This document shows positions 23,071 through 32,828 of a stretch of 46,209 bases of DNA, piece by piece. The notes beneath the pieces are model-generated. The model was not told where the DNA came from. It searched no databases and saw nothing but the letters and a program-made list of their open reading frames with translations. The DNA is from Glutamicibacter nicotianae (GTDB lineage: Bacteria; Actinomycetota; Actinomycetes; Actinomycetales; Micrococcaceae), in contig NZ_BJNE01000012.1 in NCBI RefSeq assembly GCF_006539525.1, positions 1 to 46,209 of the forward strand, in the 5' to 3' direction. Position 1 is the first letter of the stretch, and the number at the start of each line of letters is the position of its first letter. The position numbers were made by a program, and so were the translations under genes.

Positions 23071-23976
23071 TTGCGCGGCAAATTATCAACGCTCAAGGAA
23101 ATGGAGCACGACAACTATTCAGCTTGGAAGCGCCACCGGCCGTGGATATTCCGTGTGGCTTCTGCCTTACTCTTCTTCTGCGCCAGTTGGTTGCTTCTGC
23201 TCAATGCGTTTTCGCTCACCAACACGATTGACAACACTGCCCTAGCCGGGATGGCTTTCGGCTCGATTATTCTGTTCGGTGTTGGACTCTTCTTCTTGAT
23301 GACTTCGTTCGGGAAGATGCGACTTGCCTGGCGGGCATTTCGCCGTTCTAAGGGACACTACACGAAATCCGAAATGGTGATCGTGAATGAAAGAGCGGAG
23401 CTTGCGCGGGCACAGATTGCTGCCGCCCAGTTGGCGGGCGACCTTTATGACGGAACATGGCGACCTCAAGACCCGCCATGGGACGTTGTTACGGAGTCGA
23501 ATGAACTTGTAATTTGCGCCGCCAACGCCAACTATGCGCGATTTTACGGTTCCGATGTCACCTACATGCAGAGTTCGGGATTCCTGATGGGGCATCCAAC
23601 TTTCGTCGCAGTTGGCGTACTGGCTATGGCGTGGGGAAACAGAACGCGTCGTACTCAAGCCGAAGCGTTGGCAAAGGAACAGTGGCGTGAGCAGCAGGAG
23701 GTGTTAGCAGTGATCACGAATCACCGGGTGATCTGCCGACGCCAAGATGGCGTTTGGCTAAGCTTCTACTTCCACGGAGCCAGCAGCATGGACATCGACA
23801 GCTCAACGGGCACGATGATCATGCAGTTCCCGGATACCCAGCCGCTGATACTAGGAGGTACCGGTGGTTTATACGCTGCCGTAGCCGCAGTCTGGGCAGT
23901 ACGTGGAGCACATGGGTTGGAAGGACATCCAGGGCTTGCCTACCTGCGTTCTTTGGAAGAGGCTCCCAGCGCCTGA
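23071..23976 (+). CDS. Hypothetical membrane protein, two N-terminal helices, unknown function
   Basis: A protein of about 301 aa that I do not recognise. After a basic, Trp-containing start (WKRHRPWIF) come two membrane helices (VASALLFFCASWLLLLNAF and MAFGSIILFGVGLFFLM), then a long soluble region with a hydrophobic stretch (FVAVGVLAMAWG) and a final part (EVLAVITNHRVICRRQDG, LSFYFHGASSMDID) that slightly resembles a bacterial PH-like fold. The start is unclear: TTG 23071 is 8 nt after GAGGGG, GTG 23062 abuts it, and ATG 23101 has AAGGAA too close. Its codon use is visibly less GC-biased than its neighbours, so it may be a later acquisition. Confidence 0.68.
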   Translation: MRGKLSTLKEMEHDNYSAWKRHRPWIFRVASALLFFCASWLLLLNAFSLTNTIDNTALAGMAFGSIILFGVGLFFLMTSFGKMRLAWRAFRRSKGHYTKSEMVIVNERAELARAQIAAAQLAGDLYDGTWRPQDPPWDVVTESNELVICAANANYARFYGSDVTYMQSSGFLMGHPTFVAVGVLAMAWGNRTRRTQAEALAKEQWREQQEVLAVITNHRVICRRQDGVWLSFYFHGASSMDIDSSTGTMIMQFPDTQPLILGGTGGLYAAVAAVWAVRGAHGLEGHPGLAYLRSLEEAPSA

Positions 23977-23995
23977 CCGGTCAGCAAGCAAGAGA

Positions 23996-24017
23996 GCCCG
24001 GTGCTTGCGCGCCGGGC
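23996..24017. terminator. Hairpin between convergent genes
   Basis: GCCCGGTGC (23996-24004) pairs with GCGCCGGGC (24009-24017) with one wobble and a 4-nt loop, lying between the orphan membrane protein stop and the HtaA-domain gene stop. On the minus strand it is followed by a weakly T-rich TCTCTTGCTT. Confidence 0.65.
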
Positions 24018-24036
24018 CCTCACCGCTGGTCAGCTG

Positions 24037-24513
24037 CTAACCGCGCAGCACAACCTCAACTTCTTCCATCTGCTGTCCGGCAGGATATTGGCCGTTGAAC
24101 AGCTTCGAGCCAGCCTCGGTGAGCACCGCCGAGAAACGGGTCTTGACCAAGCCAAAAGCGTTCGAAACGCTGGTTTCGGTAAGCTCGGCAATGGCTACGC
24201 GCTCGCCGGCCTCGTCAATGGTGAGGGTGATGCGGTCATCGTGGTTCACGATGCGCGGCTCAATGACATCCAGCTTCATCATGCCTCCGTGCCCGGAGAA
24301 GGAAACACGGCCGTTGAACCAGATTTCATTCTCCGGAACCTCGGTAGCGGGGGAGACAGGGAACGCCAACGCGTTGCCTGCCTGCCACACCCCGTTGGCG
24401 GCCTCGATGCGTCCGTCGGCGAGGGAAGAAATGTAGCTCACGAACGAAGCCTTCAGGCCCCATTCAAGATGCGGCTGGAACGGATCGCCTGCTGGCGCGC
24501 CACTTCCGATCAT
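24037..24513 (-). CDS. Stand-alone HtaA-domain protein
   Basis: A protein of 158 aa made almost entirely of one HtaA domain: LEWGLKASFVSYISSLADG, ALAFPVSP, the core FNGRVSFSGHGGMMKLDVIEPRIV split over two strands, and ITLTIDEAG. In corynebacteria HtaA domains sit on surface proteins and bind haem. Here there is no signal peptide, no anchor and no second domain, so it appears cytoplasmic; the usual haem-ligand tyrosine and histidine positions cannot be confirmed by eye. ATG 24513 has GGAGGGAAAA upstream. No haem transporter is nearby. Haem or iron handling is a possibility only. Confidence 0.75.
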   Translation of the reverse strand: MIGSGAPAGDPFQPHLEWGLKASFVSYISSLADGRIEAANGVWQAGNALAFPVSPATEVPENEIWFNGRVSFSGHGGMMKLDVIEPRIVNHDDRITLTIDEAGERVAIAELTETSVSNAFGLVKTRFSAVLTEAGSKLFNGQYPAGQQMEEVEVVLRG

Positions 24514-24605
24514 GGTCTTTTCCCTCCACAGGATATCGGCGTGAATAAATGCTGTGGCCAGTATTTCACACTGAAGTCAGATCCGGGTTCGCAGTTCTCT
24601 GCCAG

Positions 24606-25043
24606 CTAATCCTTCGTCATCTTGGGCTCGACGAGCGGGCGGTATTCGGCCTGCATGGAGATCTGGGCGTCCTCGTAGCTGGTGCCATCGGGGAGGGTGA
24701 TGTCCGCAGTGGCCCACGACCCGTTCCAATACTTGATATCCAGCTTGGTCGGCGAGTATTCCTTGTGGATATTTGCTTCGAGATTGCTCATCGCGGTGCT
24801 GTAGCCGGTGATCCCCATGACCAGGAAGACGGCTGTAGCGACTGCTGCAAGTCCGGCTGAAATGAACTCGGTGCGAATGGACGAGCGCCGGGCATAGGTC
24901 TGCTCCCCGTCACGCAAGCCGGCGAACGCCCTCCGGCGGATCAGTGCGTGGATTGCCAGGGGCACCGCGATCAGCAGGAGGACCACGGACAACGCCACGG
25001 ACATGAGCGGAAGACCGAAGGCTACTGGTAGATACTCATCCAT
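24606..25043 (-). CDS. Small membrane protein of unknown function
   Basis: A protein of 145 aa that I do not recognise. It has two membrane helices (about residues 9-33, LMSVALSVVLLLIAVPLAIHAL, and 60-80, AGLAAVATAVFLVMGITGY) joined by a basic loop (RRRAFAGLRDGEQTYARRSS), then a soluble domain of about 60 residues (SPTKLDIKYWNGSWATADI) ending in MTKD. The topology puts the C-terminal domain outside. It lies between an FAD-linked oxidase and the HtaA-domain gene on the same strand, but the spacing does not show clear coupling. Confidence 0.7.
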   Translation of the reverse strand: MDEYLPVAFGLPLMSVALSVVLLLIAVPLAIHALIRRRAFAGLRDGEQTYARRSSIRTEFISAGLAAVATAVFLVMGITGYSTAMSNLEANIHKEYSPTKLDIKYWNGSWATADITLPDGTSYEDAQISMQAEYRPLVEPKMTKD

Positions 25044-25081
25044 GTACTTACCCTACCCACGTCAGCGCCTGACTTCCAGAG

Positions 25082-26440
25082 TCAGATCGCCTTCCCCGGG
25101 TTCAAGATGCCCCGCGGATCGAACACCGCGCGCAGCCGTCGTTGCAATGCCAGCGAGGTCTCGCCCAGCTCCTCGGCCAGCCAATCCTGCTTGAGCAGGC
25201 CGATGCCGTGCTCGCCAGTCAGCGTGCCGCCCAGCAACTGGGCAAGGTGGAACATGTCGCCCAGCGCGGCTTTCGGCGCGCCACTGGTAATCGACTGTCC
25301 TTCGGGCACCACGATGATCGGATGCAGGTTGCCGTCGGCGGCATGGGCAATGGTGAAGATCGAAACTCCGCGCTCGTCCTCGATGCGCTGCAGGCCGGCG
25401 AACGCCTCGGCCAAGCGGTGCCGCGGCACGCCGATATCGCAGATCGAGGCGGTGCCCAGCAGCTCCATGCTCGGGATGGCCTGGCGCCTCGCTTCGATAA
25501 GCGCTTGGGCTTGTGCCTCATCGCGGGCAATCTCGATATGCCCGGCCAGCGGGGCAATCGCCTCCTGCAGCGCCTGCATTTCCAGGTGCGCGCCGTAGCC
25601 ATCGGTCTGCGCGAGCAGCAAGGCGCCGCCGCGCGACTGGTGATCCGTTCCCAGCGTCGCATCCACCGCCTTCAAGGTCTTGCCGCACATCAGCTCCAGC
25701 ACCGAGGGAGTCAGCCGTTCGGCGATCACCGCCGAGGCGGCCTTTGCCGCGGCATTTTCATCGGGGAAATAGGCGACCAGGGTGGAAGTATGCTTGGGCT
25801 TGGGGCGCAGCCGCAGCAGCGCCTCGACCACGATGCCCAGCGTGCCTTCCGAACCGATCATCAGCGCATTCATGTCGTAGCCGGCCACGCCCTTGATGGT
25901 CCGCCGCCCGGTGCGCAGCAGCTGCCCGTCGGGCAGCACCACCAGCAAGCTGAGCACCGACTCGCGGGTCACCCCGTACTTGGCGCACCACATGCCCCCG
26001 GCGTTGGTGGCGATATTCCCGCCGATGGAGCAGATCGCGGTGCTGGCCGGATCTGGTGCATAGAACAGCCCATGCTCGCCGGCCGCATGGTTCACCGCCG
26101 CATTGATCACCCCGGGCTGAACCACTGCGGTGGCTTCCACCGGATCAATCTGAAGGATCTTGTCCATCCGGGACAGATCGAGCACGATCTGCCCAGCCTG
26201 CGCGCTGGAACCTGCCGCCAGCCCGGTACCTGCCCCGCGCGGCACGATTATGGCCCCATGCTCATGGGCGAGCTTCATCGCGAGCACCACATCGTCGATG
26301 TCCTGCGCGAAGATCACCCCGTCGGCATAGGTTTCGGGCACATAGCCCGAGCGATCCACGCTGGCCTGCCTGCGATCCTGCTCATCGATCGAGGCCCGGG
26401 GATGGGCGTCAAGCACGGGACTCGTTGCGAGGGTGGTCAT
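25082..26440 (-). CDS. FAD-binding oxidase, GlcD/D-lactate dehydrogenase type
   Basis: A flavoenzyme of 452 aa in the VAO/PCMH family. The N-terminal FAD domain has AIIVPRGAGTGLAAGSSAQAG and, later, ICSIGGNIATNAGGMWCAKYG, both typical of GlcD and bacterial D-lactate dehydrogenases. The C-terminal half is the FAD-oxidase C domain (GEHGIGLLKQDWL near the end). It should oxidise a 2-hydroxy acid such as glycolate or D-lactate and pass electrons to the quinone pool or another acceptor; no glcE or glcF follows. ATG 26440 has AAGGAGA. It is downstream of the aminotransferase and semialdehyde dehydrogenase genes, but a strong hairpin lies in between. Confidence 0.87.
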   Translation of the reverse strand: MTTLATSPVLDAHPRASIDEQDRRQASVDRSGYVPETYADGVIFAQDIDDVVLAMKLAHEHGAIIVPRGAGTGLAAGSSAQAGQIVLDLSRMDKILQIDPVEATAVVQPGVINAAVNHAAGEHGLFYAPDPASTAICSIGGNIATNAGGMWCAKYGVTRESVLSLLVVLPDGQLLRTGRRTIKGVAGYDMNALMIGSEGTLGIVVEALLRLRPKPKHTSTLVAYFPDENAAAKAASAVIAERLTPSVLELMCGKTLKAVDATLGTDHQSRGGALLLAQTDGYGAHLEMQALQEAIAPLAGHIEIARDEAQAQALIEARRQAIPSMELLGTASICDIGVPRHRLAEAFAGLQRIEDERGVSIFTIAHAADGNLHPIIVVPEGQSITSGAPKAALGDMFHLAQLLGGTLTGEHGIGLLKQDWLAEELGETSLALQRRLRAVFDPRGILNPGKAI

Positions 26441-26463
26441 CTCGATCTCCTTGATAATGCGCA

Positions 26464-26494
26464 ACTGGCAGGACAGCTGTGCTGTCCTGCCAGT
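26464..26494 (-). terminator. Hairpin between aminotransferase and FAD oxidase genes
   Basis: A perfect 14-bp stem (26464-26477 with 26481-26494) and a 3-nt loop lie between the aminotransferase stop and the oxidase ribosome-binding site. On the minus strand only TTGCG follows, so it may attenuate or process the transcript rather than end it. Confidence 0.65.
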
Positions 26495-26500
26495 CAGGTG

Positions 26501-27865
26501 CTATTGAACGAACGTGTCGGCGACGTCCAGGGCCTGCTCGAGGCGATCCAGCGCCTCGATGAGCACCGAGTCCTCGATGTTCATCGCAGGCACCACGTGC
26601 AGCCGGTTGAAGTTCGCGAAGGGCAGCAGCCCTGCAGCCTTCGCGGCGGCAACCACCTGGTTCATCTCCGGGCTGCTGCCTCCGTAGGCGGCCAGCGGCT
26701 CGCGGGTCTCCCGGTTCTTCACCAGCTCGATCGCCCAGAACACGCCGGTTCCGCGCACTTCGCCCACGGAAGGATGCTCGGCGGCGAACTGCGCCAGGCG
26801 CGGCCCGATGATCTCTTCTCCCAGGCGCTTGGCGTTTTCCACCATGCCCTCATCCTCCATCGCGGTGATGGTGGCGACCGCGGCCGCGCAGGCCAGCGGG
26901 TGGCCCGAGTAGGTCAGCCCGCCCGGGTAGGCCCGCTCGCGGAAGGTCTCGAAGATTTCCGGGCTGATCGCCACGCCGCCCAGCGGCACGTAGCCGGAGT
27001 TCACGCCCTTGGCGAAGGTGAGCAGATCCGGAACGATGTCCCAGTGGTTGACCGCGAACCATTCGCCCGAGCGGCCGAAGCCGGCCATGACCTCGTCGGC
27101 GATGTGCACGATGCCGTACTTGCGGGTCAGCTCGCGCACCCCGGCCATGTAGCCGGCCGGCGGCAGGTAGATGCCTGCGGTGCCCGGGATGGACTCCAGG
27201 ATCAGCGCGGCGATGTTCGACGGGCCCTCCAGGATGATCGTGTCTTCCAGGTGCTTCAGCGCGCGCTCGGTCTCCTCGGCCTCCGTTGCCGACCCGAAGT
27301 AGGAGCGGTACGGGTAGGCCGGGAAGAAGTGCACGATGCCGTCCGCGCCATGGTCCGAGGCGAAGCGCCGCGGGTCGCCGGTGATGTTCACCGCCAGGTG
27401 GGTGCCGCCGTGGTATGAGCGGTACGCGGAGAGCACCTTGTGCCTGCCGGTGTGCAGCCGCGCCATGCGCACCGCATGCTCCACCGCATCCGCCCCGCCG
27501 TTGGTGAAGAAGATCTTGTCCAGCTGCCCCGGGGTGTGCTGGGCGATCAGCCTGGCCGCCTCGGAGCGCGCGTCGTTCACATGCTGCGGGGCGATCGTGG
27601 CGATCCTGCCCGCCTGCTCCTGGATCGCGGCGATGACCTTCGGGTGCTGGTGGCCGATGTTCGTGTTCACCAGCTGGCTGGAGAGGTCGATGAGCTTGTT
27701 GCCCTCCCCGTCCCACACGTACGAGCCCTCGGTCTTGAGGATCGTCATCGGGGTGAACGGACCCTGGGCCTGCCAGGAGTGGAAGACGTGCTCGCGGTCC
27801 AGCTCGTAGGCGCGCTGGCCTGCAGCGATCTGGTCGCTGGTGATGTCGCTGATTTCGGTAGTCAT
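26501..27865 (-). CDS. Class III PLP aminotransferase, omega-amino acid:pyruvate type
   Basis: A fold-type I, class III aminotransferase of 454 aa. The PLP lysine is K286 in TFAKGVNSGYVPLGG; other motifs are TNGGADAVEHAVRMAR for phosphate binding, RSYHGGTHLA and IADEVMAGFGRSGEWF with the pyridine-binding Asp. The overall form is near taurine/beta-alanine:pyruvate transaminases. It follows the methylmalonate-semialdehyde dehydrogenase gene by 5 nt, so an amine such as beta-alanine or 3-aminoisobutyrate could be converted to a semialdehyde and then to an acyl-CoA. The exact amino donor is not readable. A PucR regulator is divergent from the pair. Confidence 0.88.
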   Translation of the reverse strand: MTTEISDITSDQIAAGQRAYELDREHVFHSWQAQGPFTPMTILKTEGSYVWDGEGNKLIDLSSQLVNTNIGHQHPKVIAAIQEQAGRIATIAPQHVNDARSEAARLIAQHTPGQLDKIFFTNGGADAVEHAVRMARLHTGRHKVLSAYRSYHGGTHLAVNITGDPRRFASDHGADGIVHFFPAYPYRSYFGSATEAEETERALKHLEDTIILEGPSNIAALILESIPGTAGIYLPPAGYMAGVRELTRKYGIVHIADEVMAGFGRSGEWFAVNHWDIVPDLLTFAKGVNSGYVPLGGVAISPEIFETFRERAYPGGLTYSGHPLACAAAVATITAMEDEGMVENAKRLGEEIIGPRLAQFAAEHPSVGEVRGTGVFWAIELVKNRETREPLAAYGGSSPEMNQVVAAAKAAGLLPFANFNRLHVVPAMNIEDSVLIEALDRLEQALDVADTFVQ

Positions 27866-27870
27866 GGGTC

Positions 27871-29373
<1,503 letters not shown>

Positions 29374-29484
29374 CGTATCGGCCTTTCGAAGTTGGGTGCC
29401 TGCATTCATCATGGGTCATGGATGTGAGGGGCAACACCATCACTGTGTCATGATTTAAGCACTATCGATGACGGAGTGTAAAAA

Positions 29485-31011
29485 ATGCTGACGGTGAACG
29501 ACGTGCTGCACCTGCCGGTGGTGCAGGCCGCCGACCCCCAGGTGCTCTGCGCCGCCGGGATGGACGCGCAGCTGCGCTGGGTGCACGTCACCGAATCCAC
29601 CGAGAACATCGACCTGTTGCTGGGCCGCGAGCTGATCCTCACCACCCTGCGCAACGTGAGCGATGTGCGCGCCTTCATCACCGCGCTGCGCGAGGCCGGA
29701 GCGGTCGGGGTGATCATCGAGGACTTGTCGGGCGCCGAGCTGGATGTCGCCGACCTAGGCCTGCCGGTCATCGCCCTGCGCACCACCACCCGCTTCGTGT
29801 CGATCACCGAGGTCATCCACCAGAAGCTCGTGGCCGAGCAGCTCGAGGCCGTGCAGTTCTCCCGCACGGTGCACGAAATCTACACCGGGCTCTCGCTGAC
29901 CGAGGCCGACGAGGCGCAGATCGTGGCCCGCACCGCGCAGCTGCTCTCGGCTCCCGTGGTGCTCGAAGATGTCCGCCACCATGTGCTCGCCGAGTCCGGC
30001 GCGCAACTGGAAGACTGGATCACCCGCTCCCGTTTCGTCGGCTACCTGGAGCACACCGGGCGCGCCACCGGCGCCGAGAACTGGCTGCAGACCCCGGTCG
30101 GGGCGGTGCGCAGCAGGTGGGGCCGGCTGATCGTCCCGGCCGTGCTGGATGACGACGACCGCGCCGCCCTGGTCCTGGAACGTGCCGGCCAGGCGCTGAC
30201 CATCGCCCGGCTTTCCGGCCGCGACCAGCGCGAACTGCTCTACCAGGCCCGAACCTCCACGCTGCACGAACTGCAGTCGGGGCACAGCTACAGCGACAAG
30301 GACATCGCCATCCGCACCCAGGCCCTGGGCCTGGCCGCCGCCCCCTACTACGTCCCGGTGGTCATCTCGCTGGCCGGATCCGGCACGCCCACCGAAACCC
30401 AGCTGGCCGACCGCGCCCTGCTCGAAGTGCTCGACCAGCTTGCCGACGCCCAGCACCTGGGCATCCTGGCCGGCTCGCTCAAGCCCGGGTATCTGGGGCT
30501 GATCCTGCCGCTGCGCGCCCGCGAACTGGTGGACTCCACCCTGCAGGGCTTCACCCGGCGGCTGGCCGAGCAGCTCACCGCCCCGGTGGCCATCGGGGTG
30601 GGCCCCGAAGGCACGCTGGCCACCAGCATCGCCGGGCTGGAAGAGGCCGCGCACGTCGCGCAGATCGTCCCGCACTTGCCCACCCGCGCCCAGCCCTATT
30701 ACCGCTTCGCCGACCTGCGCCTGCGCGGGGTGCTTTCGGCCATGGGCGGCGACCCGCGGATGCGTTCCTTCGCGCAAGCCGAGCTCGCCGGCCTGCTCAA
30801 CCCGGTCGATCACCAGGGACTCGACCTGCTCGATCTCTATCTGGCCCACGGCGGGAACAAGACCGCACTGGCCAAGGCCGGCTACCTTTCGCGGCCGACC
30901 CTGTATTCCCGGCTGGCCAAGCTCGAAGCAAAGCTGGGGGTGCAGCTGGACTCCGCCGAATCCCGGGCCTCGCTGCAGGTCGCGCTGCTCTGGTACCGCA
31001 TGCACGGCTGA
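29485..31011 (+). CDS. PucR family transcriptional regulator
   Basis: A regulator of 508 aa. The N-terminal PucR domain (MLTVNDVLHLPVVQAADPQVLC, RELILTTLRNVSD) is followed by a GGDEF-like middle region (QLTAPVAIGVGPEGTLATSIAGLEEA) and a C-terminal helix-turn-helix of the PucR/CdaR type (DLLDLYLAHGGNKTALAKAGYLSRPTLYSRLAKLE in two parts). Such proteins activate catabolic operons for purines, GABA or other amines. It is divergent from mmsA with about 110 nt between starts, so control of the semialdehyde dehydrogenase and aminotransferase genes is likely. I could not define its binding site. Confidence 0.9.
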   Translation: MLTVNDVLHLPVVQAADPQVLCAAGMDAQLRWVHVTESTENIDLLLGRELILTTLRNVSDVRAFITALREAGAVGVIIEDLSGAELDVADLGLPVIALRTTTRFVSITEVIHQKLVAEQLEAVQFSRTVHEIYTGLSLTEADEAQIVARTAQLLSAPVVLEDVRHHVLAESGAQLEDWITRSRFVGYLEHTGRATGAENWLQTPVGAVRSRWGRLIVPAVLDDDDRAALVLERAGQALTIARLSGRDQRELLYQARTSTLHELQSGHSYSDKDIAIRTQALGLAAAPYYVPVVISLAGSGTPTETQLADRALLEVLDQLADAQHLGILAGSLKPGYLGLILPLRARELVDSTLQGFTRRLAEQLTAPVAIGVGPEGTLATSIAGLEEAAHVAQIVPHLPTRAQPYYRFADLRLRGVLSAMGGDPRMRSFAQAELAGLLNPVDHQGLDLLDLYLAHGGNKTALAKAGYLSRPTLYSRLAKLEAKLGVQLDSAESRASLQVALLWYRMHG

Positions 31012-31073
31012 GGTTTTCCACATTCCGCCCCGGCGTACCAGCGGCATGGCGTTTCGGGCGCAAGCTGGTTTCC

Positions 31074-32828
31074 ATGAGCAGAGACATCGCGCAAGCACTG
31101 AAGGACCTGGCCAACGCCAAAGCGTTGCTCGCTTCAGCGACCCGGCGCCTGGCCAAAGGCGAACTCACCGCCGGCCAGGCCGCCTATTTCGCGCTGCTCA
31201 CCGAAGACATGGCCCAAGAACTCACCCGCACCCAGGTCCACTCGGCTGCCGCCCTGCGGAGTACCGGTGCGCACAAGCTCGACCAGGAATCCTTCCAGGC
31301 CATCACCGATCTCGGACCCGACCCCACCATCGAAGAGATCGAAGCGGCGAAGGGGCGCACCACCACGGGGCGCACGCATTTCAAGGATGCCAAAGGGCTG
31401 ATGACCGGCTGGCTGGATATCCCGCGCAGCACGGCGGCCGCCCGGCTGGTGCAGGCCGACTGCCTGCTCGGCGGCGTAGACGAAGCAGGACAACCAACCG
31501 AACCATGACTGCCGGAACTTGCCGTGCAGTTCGAGGACCCGAACATTGATCCGCGGCTGGTCGCCTCGGCGGCCATGAAGCTGCATTCGGTGCGCAAGGA
31601 CCTGGGCGAAGGCAAAGCGGCCGAAGCGAAGAAGCAGCAGCTGCAGGCCGAGTCCGCGGCGTTCCTGCGGTCGGAGCCGAAATCGGCGCGCAAGCACATC
31701 AACGACCTGGTCGCGCAGGTCAAGGCCGGCAAGCGCCCGCTCAAGGCCTTGCTGGACGGGATCGGGATCTTCAAGCGAGGCATGCGCAAAGGCCTGGTGG
31801 AATACCTCGTCCGTGTTCTTCCTTCGCAATCCGCATACATCGATGCGTATTTCGCGAATCTGGATAATCCTTCCACGGTTGCCGGCAACCGGCAGGGCTT
31901 GAAAGACGTGGATGCCCAGTTCACCGGTGAGGACACCAATGGCTGGGATGATGAGGGCAGCAAGCCCGACTGGGCGAAAGGCAGACCCGGTGACGAGGAC
32001 GTCGAGGACATCGAGGATGACCCGCCGGAAGAAGGACTCAATCCAGACGCAGAGGATCCCCATTCCCAGGCGGACGATCATCGGCCAGAAGGCGAAGACG
32101 AGGACCACCAACCAGAAGGTGATAGTTCCGAACCGGAGCCGGCAAGCGGTGAATGGGAAGAGCTGAAACCCGAGCGGCGGCGGCTTGTCGGTTTCATGGC
32201 TTTGCTGATGAGCGAACGGAAACCGAATGGCAGCCCGCCGGACCAGCAGGCCGGGCTGGCCAGCTCGCAGGTGAGCATCATTCTTGATTGGGAGAAGCTG
32301 CAACGGAAAATGGAGGATTTCGCGGTGACTTCCTCGGGGATCCTGCTCTCCCCGGGCGAGGCCAGGACAGCGTTGTGCACTGCGGGGATTTTGCCGGTGG
32401 TGCTCAACGGCAAGAGCCTGCCGTTGGATCTGGGGCGGACACAGCGGTTGTTTTCCAAGGCGCAGGTGCGTGCTTTGCGGGCAGCCTATCGGGGGTGTTC
32501 GTATCCTGGGTGCAGCATGCCTGCACAAAGATGCGAAGCGGATCATCTGGATCCGTGGGAGAAGGGCGGGCGCACTGATATCAAGTCTGCGGTGTTGAAT
32601 TGCTTGATTCACCATACGGCCAGGCATTGCGGGTTGTTCCAAGCGGTGAAAATCCCTGGCAGCCGGCCGATGGTGCTGCTGCCGCCGGAGTTGGATCCGG
32701 AGCAGAAATTGCGGATCAATACGTATTTCATGACTCCGGCCGAGGCGTTGGAGGCTGAGGCGTTGGCGGAGGAGACCACTGCGCGGTGGCGTGCGGGATT
32801 GCTGGACGTCGAAATCGCCGAGCCTTAA
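31074..32828 (+). pseudogene. DUF222/HNH endonuclease-type protein interrupted by in-frame TGA
   Basis: A 13E12-type protein with an N-terminal DUF222 region and a C-terminal HNH domain. Codons 1-144 end at TGA 31506-31508, and the same frame continues without shift (LPELAVQFEDPNIDPRLVA) to a TAA at 32826-32828. The HNH part is CSYPGCSMPAQRCEADHLDPWEKGG with NCLIHHTARHCGLF. A very acidic low-complexity linker (about 31955-32150, GEDEDHQPEGD) lies between. The downstream half could restart at GTG 31524, which has GGAA six bases before it. So this is either a nonsense-mutated gene, two coupled polypeptides, or a case of stop readthrough. The family occurs in several copies per genome in this group; its role is not known. 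Confidence 0.8.

Noticed and set aside
25069-25085. CTGACT/AGTCAG hairpin at the end of the FAD oxidase gene
   Set aside because: Only 6 bp, overlaps the stop codon and has no T-run, so it is not convincing as a terminator.
25142-27418. A 758-codon open frame on the plus strand
   Set aside because: It is antisense to the FAD oxidase and aminotransferase genes, which have complete family motifs. Long antisense frames arise from strong G/C third-position bias; its product is rich in His, Gln, Arg and Gly as such shadows are.
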